Part shown: piece by piece, positions 4,656 through 9,405 of the stretch | Position numbering within the stretch: the stretch's first letter is position 1 | Layout of the letters: every line of letters starts with the position of its first letter | Source of the DNA: Verrucomicrobiota bacterium | GTDB taxonomy: Bacteria; Verrucomicrobiota; Verrucomicrobiia; Limisphaerales; J093 | Length of the DNA stretch: 9,405 nucleotides | Reading direction: 5' to 3' | NCBI GenBank assembly: GCA_029907285.1 | Contig: JARYMD010000159.1 | Location: 1-9,405, forward strand | Position numbers and translations under genes: made by a program | Notes under the pieces: model-generated | The model's input: only the letters and a program-made list of their open reading frames with translations | What the model was told of the DNA's origin: nothing | Databases searched by the model: none

Positions 4656-5738
4656 TCAATCTGCGAGCATTATCAGGCCGTCGGGTGAGAGTCGAAAGCG
4701 TTTTGTTCGGATGGCGCTGTTTTGGCCTTCTTCGTAGTACACAATGAGGACTGTGCCATCCTTGAGTTGGACCGTGGACGGATACGCCCCGATTGTGGAA
4801 TCAATCTCGTATGGTCCGAGCCATGTGCGGGCTTCGTCGCGGCTTATGTGGAGTGCTGTGTTTGGCAGGCGATGTGAAAGGAGGATTTCGCCGGTGGCGA
4901 GCCTGGTGAAATGCGGGCAATGGCCGCGGAAACCTATGTCACGGACCGGTCCCCACGTCAAACCGAGGTCAAGGCTTGTTGCGAAATGCATGTTTGTTTT
5001 GTCGCCGCGCAATGCTGCGTAGAGAATGCCGTCCTTGAGCAGGACAAAATCCGTTTCGGCGTCCAACCGCACGCCGCTGTCTTTGCCGATGGGAATTGGA
5101 TTGCTCCATGTTCGGCCTTTGTCAGTTGAGCGGATTATGCCGCCGTAAGCTGTCGGGCCGTCTTCGCGGTAAACGCCGAGGATCAAAAGGCCGTTTGGCA
5201 GTTCGCGCACTGGTGCCGAGGCAGGCCAGCCGGGGGCGAGCACACGCGCTTCGGAATCCCATGTTCGACCGCCGTCGCGGGAAGTCACGAGGCATGTTGA
5301 ACAGCGCGTGGGTGCTGCCGGGTTATCCTGATTTGGGGGCTCATAAGTGAAGAAAGTGCACATGACGGTTCCATCAGAAACCTGTGCCACGTGCGGGTCT
5401 CTATCATCGACGGGGCTGTCGAAGAGGACTGCGGGCGAACTCCATGACCGGCCCTCATCGGTGGATCGAACCATGCATATGCGGCCGCCTTTGGGGAAAT
5501 CGGCGTTGGGCAGGGAGACATGGGCGTAGCCGGCATAGAAGACGCACAGCAGATCGCCGTTCAGAAGGCGGCAGACATCTGGGAAAGCCTGGTATGTGCC
5601 TGCGGATTGTCCGCCGGAGATGACCTTTGGCGGTGGCGCGGTTGTTTGGGCTGGAAGAGCGACGGTGACGGTTAGGGCCATGAAGCCCGTCGTGAGGGCG
5701 GTGGCGATTGGGCGCAACCATTTGGACCGAATTGGCAT
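4656..5738 (-). CDS. Exported sialidase-like (BNR/Asp-box) protein
   Basis: This 360-residue protein has a likely signal peptide: basic start MPIRSKWLRP, hydrophobic core to about residue 28, and probable cleavage after VALPA (residue 30). The mature part carries five Asp boxes (S-x-D-x-G-x-T-W type) at residues 92-99, 153-160, 204-211, 255-262 and 299-306. This is the mark of a six-bladed beta-propeller of the sialidase/neuraminidase superfamily (BNR_2-like). The end, GAYPSTVQLKDGTVLIVYYEEG, resembles the Tyr-Glu region of exo-alpha-sialidases. The fifth box has Ala in place of Gly. The substrate is not predictable; many environmental members act on glycans other than sialic acid or are untested. 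The gene starts 15 bp after the histidine kinase stop on the same strand, so they are probably one operon. Confidence 0.88.
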   Translation of the reverse strand: MPIRSKWLRPIATALTTGFMALTVTVALPAQTTAPPPKVISGGQSAGTYQAFPDVCRLLNGDLLCVFYAGYAHVSLPNADFPKGGRICMVRSTDEGRSWSSPAVLFDSPVDDRDPHVAQVSDGTVMCTFFTYEPPNQDNPAAPTRCSTCLVTSRDGGRTWDSEARVLAPGWPASAPVRELPNGLLILGVYREDGPTAYGGIIRSTDKGRTWSNPIPIGKDSGVRLDAETDFVLLKDGILYAALRGDKTNMHFATSLDLGLTWGPVRDIGFRGHCPHFTRLATGEILLSHRLPNTALHISRDEARTWLGPYEIDSTIGAYPSTVQLKDGTVLIVYYEEGQNSAIRTKRFRLSPDGLIMLAD

Positions 5739-5753
5739 ACCTACCAGTTTGAG

Positions 5754-8042
5754 TCAGGTTCCTGTTGGTTTGCTCAATACTTCACGGGTCTTATCGATCA
5801 ACTCCGATGCTGAGAACGGTTTGTTGAGAAAAGCTATTTTGGGCTCCAAGACGCTGTTGTGTGCGATGGCGTTTTCTGTGTAGCCAGACATGAAGAGTGT
5901 TCTTAATCCCGGGCACATTTGCACGAGCTTCTGTTCGAGTTCCTTGCCATTCATGCCGGGCATGACAACGTCAGTGATAAGGAGATGGATTGGCCCCTTG
6001 TAGTCTCTTACCAGATCAAGCGCGTCGGACGGCGTTCTTGCCGTTAGAACAGAGTATCCGTATTCCGAAAGGATGCGTTTGCAGGTGTCGAGAATCTGGG
6101 GTTCGTCTTCGACGATTAGGACGGTTTCATTTCCACGCGGCAGATGATAATGCTTCGGTTGTGGCGGTGTCTTTGGGTCGCCATGAGCTCTGGGCAGGTA
6201 GATTTTGAACGTTGTGCCTTTGCCGAGCTCGCTGTACACGTTTATGAACCCTCCGTTTTGCTTGACAATCCCGTGGACTATGGACAGCCCAAGCCCTGAT
6301 CCCTTGCCTTTTTCCTTTGTTGTGAAGAAGGGTTCAAACAAGTGCGACATCGTTTCTTTGTCCATTCCGCAGCCGGTGTCTGAGATGGCCAACAGCACGT
6401 GCTCACCGGGTATGCATTCGGCGTGGGCGGCAGCATAAGGTTCGTCCAAGACCACATTGGTTGTTTCGATGGTTAATTTTCCGGGACCTTCGATTGCGTC
6501 TCTTGCATTGACCACGAGGTTGGCCACCAATTGATCGAGCTGTGCGGGATCGATTTTGACGTGCCAGAGGTTTTGGCCCGGCACCCATGCCAGCTCGATG
6601 TCTTCGCCTATCAGGCGAGAGAGCATGTTCAGGGTGCCTTGTATGGCCTCGTTCATGTCGAGGACAATCGGCCGAATGGTTTGTTTGCGGGCGAAGGTGA
6701 CCAATTGCCTCGTCAAAGCTGCGGCTCTGGTGGCTGCCTTTTCGATTTCCGAGAGGTAGCGCAGGATGGGAGAGTCTGCGGGGATGTCCTGCAACGCCAG
6801 TGACACATAAGAGAGAATAACTTGGAGCATGTTGTTGAAATCGTGGGCTACGCCGCCGGCCAATCGTCCGACTGACTCCATTTTTTGGGCCTGATGCAAC
6901 TGGAGTTGGAGCTTTTTTCTTTCCTCTTCGGCATGTTTTCTGGCGCTCATGTCACGAGCAATGAATTGCACGGCGGGTTTGCCCCCGAACATGATCGGCG
7001 TGAGTACAACCTCGACCGGGACATGACTCTCGTCGGCGCGCAAGTACCTGACTTCAGCCGGGTACATCCCTGTTTCTCCAGAAAGGCGCCTGCGGACGCG
7101 GTCAAGAGCGTCCTTGAGATCGTTCGGGTGAATCAACTGTTCGACTTTGAGGCCAAGCATTGCTTCTTTGCTTTGGTAGCCCAAAGCCCGCACTGCGCCC
7201 GAATTGATGAAAACGAGTTTGCAGTCCTGAAATATCCCGATGCCATCCGGCGATTCTTCAACCAGCATGCGATAACGCTGCTCGCTTTCTCGGACTTTGT
7301 TCTCTGCGCGTTTTCGTTCAGTGATGTTTGTTGTGATATGCACGACTCCGACGACGCTGCCCGAGCGGTCTAGTATGGGATCGCAGGTCGTTTCGAACCA
7401 TTTCTCTCCGACCCCCATTTCTCGTGTGGCTCGGCGGCCGCTCTTTACGCATTCTTCGAACGGGCAGTTCGGATGGGAGGTTTTCATGCCATGCACTGTC
7501 TCAAAACACCGGGTCCCGACGAACTTTTCGACTTCCAAGCCAAACAGTGCTTCGGTTGTCTTGTTCGCGCGCAGCACCTTGTGATCGAGGTCCATGATCC
7601 AGATCGAATCGTTTGTGGCCTCGAAGGTGGCTTCCCACTCGCGGGCTGCGCGGGCGGCCTCCTCATGAGCCAGAGTTCGGTCTGTGACGTCCAATAACGT
7701 GCCCATTACTGCGGGGGCACCTTGCCAGTCAATACGAGCACCGTAGCTCTCAACCACGACTGTTTTGCCATCCTTACGAATGCCATGCCATGTGTGGTGC
7801 ACGGTTTGGGCCGATCCTTCCATTCGATCCGTGATTGATTGACCCACGCGATGCCGATCCTGTTCAGAAACAAGGTCGAGAGGTTTGACACTGGCAATCA
7901 GCTCTTCTCTGGTGTAACCGAAAATGTTTGCCAATGGTTGATTCACATAAAGGAACTGGTTGCCGCGGATCGCATAGATGCCGACCAGTGAGTGTTCAGC
8001 GAGCACCTTGAAATGTGAATCCCTTGCAGCAAGGTTTGTCAT
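5754..8042 (-). CDS. PAS-domain hybrid histidine kinase with C-terminal receiver
   Basis: This is a 762-residue sensor with no visible transmembrane segment, so probably cytoplasmic. PAS domains cover about residues 8-125, 132-245 and 252-370, each ending in the usual D(V/I)T-D/ERxxAE-type linker. A short coiled coil (about 371-388) leads to the His-phosphotransfer helix with His400 in GGVAHDFNNML. The kinase domain shows the N box NLVVNARDAI (Asn512), DTGCGM (555-560) and GKGSGLGLSIV (579-589). A receiver from about residue 639 has Glu645/Asp646, phospho-acceptor Asp691 in TDVVMPGMNG, Ser719 and Lys741, so all key residues are intact. PAS2 carries an unusual Cys/His cluster. There is no DNA-binding output, so a partner phosphotransfer protein or regulator must be elsewhere. 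The sialidase-like gene is 15 bp downstream. The ATG at 8040-8042 has no clear Shine-Dalgarno sequence. Confidence 0.94.
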   Translation of the reverse strand: MTNLAARDSHFKVLAEHSLVGIYAIRGNQFLYVNQPLANIFGYTREELIASVKPLDLVSEQDRHRVGQSITDRMEGSAQTVHHTWHGIRKDGKTVVVESYGARIDWQGAPAVMGTLLDVTDRTLAHEEAARAAREWEATFEATNDSIWIMDLDHKVLRANKTTEALFGLEVEKFVGTRCFETVHGMKTSHPNCPFEECVKSGRRATREMGVGEKWFETTCDPILDRSGSVVGVVHITTNITERKRAENKVRESEQRYRMLVEESPDGIGIFQDCKLVFINSGAVRALGYQSKEAMLGLKVEQLIHPNDLKDALDRVRRRLSGETGMYPAEVRYLRADESHVPVEVVLTPIMFGGKPAVQFIARDMSARKHAEEERKKLQLQLHQAQKMESVGRLAGGVAHDFNNMLQVILSYVSLALQDIPADSPILRYLSEIEKAATRAAALTRQLVTFARKQTIRPIVLDMNEAIQGTLNMLSRLIGEDIELAWVPGQNLWHVKIDPAQLDQLVANLVVNARDAIEGPGKLTIETTNVVLDEPYAAAHAECIPGEHVLLAISDTGCGMDKETMSHLFEPFFTTKEKGKGSGLGLSIVHGIVKQNGGFINVYSELGKGTTFKIYLPRAHGDPKTPPQPKHYHLPRGNETVLIVEDEPQILDTCKRILSEYGYSVLTARTPSDALDLVRDYKGPIHLLITDVVMPGMNGKELEQKLVQMCPGLRTLFMSGYTENAIAHNSVLEPKIAFLNKPFSASELIDKTREVLSKPTGT

Positions 8043-8472
8043 GTCGTGGCTACTTCGTCGGAACCGGGGGTGCAGTATCTAGCATGCTCAACTTGGCGGT
8101 GTTGCAACGGGTGACAGGCCCTGGCGCAGGTTTTCTTTGCTGAAAATGCGGAGGGGCAGCGGTACTAGACGGCCCGCCGGTTCTTGCGGTCTTGCTGTAA
8201 TCAGCGAGTATGCTCATTGCCAGTGACAAAGCTGGTGCTGACTCTGCGATGTTTGCGGCGCGGTCAGATTCACCAACACTTGGCGTGCACCAACGCAAGC
8301 ACGAGACCAACTGTAATGCGAAATCGACTGGTGTCAATTGGGGACTGCACCAAAACTCCGGCGGCGGGTTGTTCCGCGTTTTGGGCGATGTTGCTGCGAC
8401 GGCGTCTCAGAGTCCCACGTTCAGAAGGAACAAAAAAGTTCGGACATTCCCTGGAACCGGTAGTGATATGTT
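8043..8472. other. Gene-free region upstream of the histidine kinase
   Basis: These 430 bases lie between the kinase start and the stop of the gene at 8473-9012, all on the minus strand. It should hold the kinase promoter, but I found only weak matches. The clearest structure is the terminator-like hairpin at 8432-8457. A 95-codon open frame on the minus strand (8050-8337) has no family resemblance and an unconvincing composition. Confidence 0.5.
8432..8457 (-). terminator. Possible intrinsic terminator of the conserved hypothetical gene
   Basis: On the minus strand, GTTC (8454-8457) pairs with GAAC (8438-8441) around an inner GGG/TCC pairing and is followed by six T residues (8432-8437). 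It begins 15 bases after the TAG stop at 8473-8475. The stem is short, so this is tentative. Confidence 0.4.
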
Positions 8473-9012
8473 CTACAGCGTGTCAGTAGTCGCGTTGCCG
8501 AAATCGGCTCCGGCGGGGAGCGCGGTGTGCGGCCTGGAAACCGAGATTCTCTCGTCTGGGCGCGGGTTACCTTGGCCCGGGAACCTCACCGGAATGACGG
8601 TTTGGGTGCGTTTGGCCTTGGGGGCTGGCAAGATTTCCGCGGCGGAAGCTGCGACCGGCTCAGTTTGGCGTTCCTCACGATAATTCGCATCTGACATCGA
8701 TTTTGGCCAAATGTGAAATCCGCCGTGTCCGGCAGCGCCAAGTTCAATGTCCCATGTTCCCCAGATGCCCTTGCCTTCGCGGAAACCGCGGTAATAGACA
8801 TTGTGCGATCCGGGGTAGGTTTTTACCCAACTACACTCGCCTTCAGCAGCATCGTAGCTGCCATTTATGAGGAATTGACCTACGTCGTCGATCCCCTCGC
8901 CGACTATTCTCCCCTCGTGGAACTCGAGGTTAAGGTCCATCCGGTGTTTGTCGGACGGCGAGTAATTGTAAAACCCTGTCCACGGCCCTGACGGATACAG
9001 CGCCTCGCCCAT
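8473..9012 (-). CDS. Conserved hypothetical small beta-rich protein with disordered tail
   Basis: From the ATG at 9010-9012 the protein has 179 residues. The first 104 form a compact Gly/Trp/Tyr-rich domain with regular beta-strand spacing: PSGPWTGFYNY, HRMDLNLEFHEGRIVGEGIDDVGQFLINGSYD, CSWVKTYPGSHNVYYRGFREGKGIWGTWDI and GGFHIWPK. I recognise this as a recurring uncharacterised family in Planctomycetes and Verrucomicrobia, possibly a small beta-barrel; no function is known to me. Residues from about 105 on are polar, Pro/Ala-rich and likely disordered. The frame is open up to an ATG at 9063, but the 17 extra codons overlap a near-consensus promoter whose start point falls on the ATG at 9012, so I prefer the shorter form. 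No signal peptide or membrane segment is visible. Confidence 0.82.
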   Translation of the reverse strand: MGEALYPSGPWTGFYNYSPSDKHRMDLNLEFHEGRIVGEGIDDVGQFLINGSYDAAEGECSWVKTYPGSHNVYYRGFREGKGIWGTWDIELGAAGHGGFHIWPKSMSDANYREERQTEPVAASAAEILPAPKAKRTQTVIPVRFPGQGNPRPDERISVSRPHTALPAGADFGNATTDTL

Positions 9013-9018
9013 GGTCGC

Positions 9019-9047
9019 TTTATAGCCCAAGGGACAGCCAATGTCAA
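9019..9047 (-). promoter_or_regulatory. Near-consensus sigma-70 promoter giving a leaderless mRNA
   Basis: On the minus strand TTGACA (9042-9047), a 17-bp spacer (9025-9041) and TATAAA (9019-9024) match the consensus at 11 of 12 positions. Six bases (GCGACC) separate the -10 box from the ATG at 9010-9012, so the A of the ATG falls at about +1. This supports a leaderless transcript and the shorter gene start. Confidence 0.65.
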
Positions 9048-9154
9048 AGCGCAATGAAAACATTAGCGAGGCTCCGCCTCAGACCGACCTGGCATGCGGT
9101 GCCATAATGCCCGACAGGCACTCGCCGCTCTCGGTGCAAGGCCCGCCTCGCTTA

Positions 9155-9177
9155 AAGTGGCGGCTCCGCCGCCACTT
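9155..9177. repeat. Perfect 10-bp-stem hairpin
   Basis: AAGTGGCGGC (9155-9164), loop TCC, GCCGCCACTT (9168-9177) is a perfect inverted repeat. Its last four bases are also the first bases of the 77-bp direct repeat. It resembles the REP-like palindromes common between genes in GC-rich genomes. Confidence 0.7.
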
Positions 9178-9250
9178 CGTTCCTTGGAAACCGAATGAGG
9201 GGACAAATGAATTGATTCAGTACATGCCGCCTGCCACCTACGCACATCCA
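9174..9250 (+). repeat. 77-bp exact direct repeat, copy 1
   Basis: The stretch starting ACTTCGTTCCTTGGAAACC and ending CCTACGCACATCCA is identical to 9329-9405, with a period of 155 bases. The base before each copy differs (C versus T), so the match is exactly 77 bases within this window. Confidence 0.95.
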
Positions 9251-9260
9251 GCAAGGACTT

Positions 9261-9329
9261 AAATACAGTGACAGACTCGTTGTCTGGGTATGGACCCAAA
9301 TAGAGGGACAGGCTCACTGTTTGGGGTTA
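9261..9329 (+). repeat. GACAG-type dispersed short repeats, copies 3 and 4
   Basis: AAATACAGTGACAGACTCGT (9261-9280) and AAATAGAGGGACAGGCTCAC (9298-9317) are two adjacent copies, 37 bases apart, of the motif also found at 2391 and 2587. They fill the unique part of the 155-bp repeat period. Confidence 0.55.
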
Positions 9330-9405
9330 CTTCGTTCCTTGGAAACCGAATGAGGGGACAAATGAATTGATTCAGTACATGCCGCCTGCCACCTACGCAC
9401 ATCCA
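9329..9405 (+). repeat. 77-bp exact direct repeat, copy 2 (ends at window edge)
   Basis: Identical to 9174-9250 over all 77 bases and cut by the window end. Either the repeat continues beyond the window, or the contig stops here because the assembler could not resolve the repeat. Confidence 0.95.

Larger units (their letters stand above)
9064..9405. other. Gene-free right end with hairpins and repeats
   Basis: No convincing coding region is present in these 342 bases. Small palindromes include GAGGC-TCC-GCCTC near 9067-9079 and TGGCA...TGCCA near 9089-9104. They are followed by the hairpin at 9155-9177, two GACAG-type repeats and the 77-bp direct repeat, listed separately. Confidence 0.6.

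Noticed and set aside
6885..7373. 162-codon plus-strand open frame inside the histidine kinase
   Set aside because: It is antisense to well-conserved PAS coding sequence.
8050..8337. 95-codon minus-strand open frame upstream of the kinase
   Set aside because: No recognisable motif, no start signal and unconvincing composition; it may be chance.
9063..9317. 84-codon minus-strand open frame at the right edge
   Set aside because: It reads through the palindromes and the GACAG and 77-bp repeats, and resembles no protein.

Overview
The window looks like a chromosomal contig from a GC-rich, probably uncultivated bacterium. Several genes lack a clear Shine-Dalgarno sequence, one gene appears to be leaderless, and the intergenic gaps are full of short palindromes and GACAG-type repeats. 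Together with a small conserved protein at 8473-9012 that I associate with Verrucomicrobia/Planctomycetes genomes, this suggests the PVC group, most likely Verrucomicrobiota. That is inference from style, not proof.

Left part (1-2370): the distal end of a type I-C CRISPR-Cas operon. It holds the C-terminal part of cas4, then cas1 and cas2, a leader, and a very short array. The array has one good 37-nt type I-C repeat, a 90-nt segment bounded by a 12-bp inverted repeat, and one degenerate repeat. The effector genes (cas3, cas5, cas8c, cas7) would lie to the left, outside the window. cas1 has no ordinary start codon ahead of its conserved N-terminus, so the adaptation module may be impaired or use an unusual start.

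Middle (2371-4655): a repeat-bearing spacer, then a tRNA-Asn(GTT) gene on the minus strand with a good promoter. Its 3' end faces the CRISPR locus. Next come the core translation genes rpmE (bL31) and prfA (release factor 1), an arrangement known from many bacteria. After prfA there are two near-perfect hairpins and a degenerate 15-bp tandem repeat.

Right part (4656-9063, all minus strand): a three-PAS hybrid histidine kinase with a C-terminal receiver sits 15 bp upstream of an exported sialidase/BNR-type protein, probably in one transcript. Further upstream is a small conserved hypothetical gene with a near-consensus promoter placed so that transcription would start on its ATG.

The right edge (9064-9405) has no gene. 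It carries hairpins, GACAG-type repeats and an exact 77-bp direct repeat with a 155-bp period. The second copy ends on the last base of the window, which looks like the end of an assembled contig at a repeat.

No complete, plainly new system is visible. The oddest items are the start of cas1, the abnormal mini-array, the leaderless promoter and the terminal repeat.
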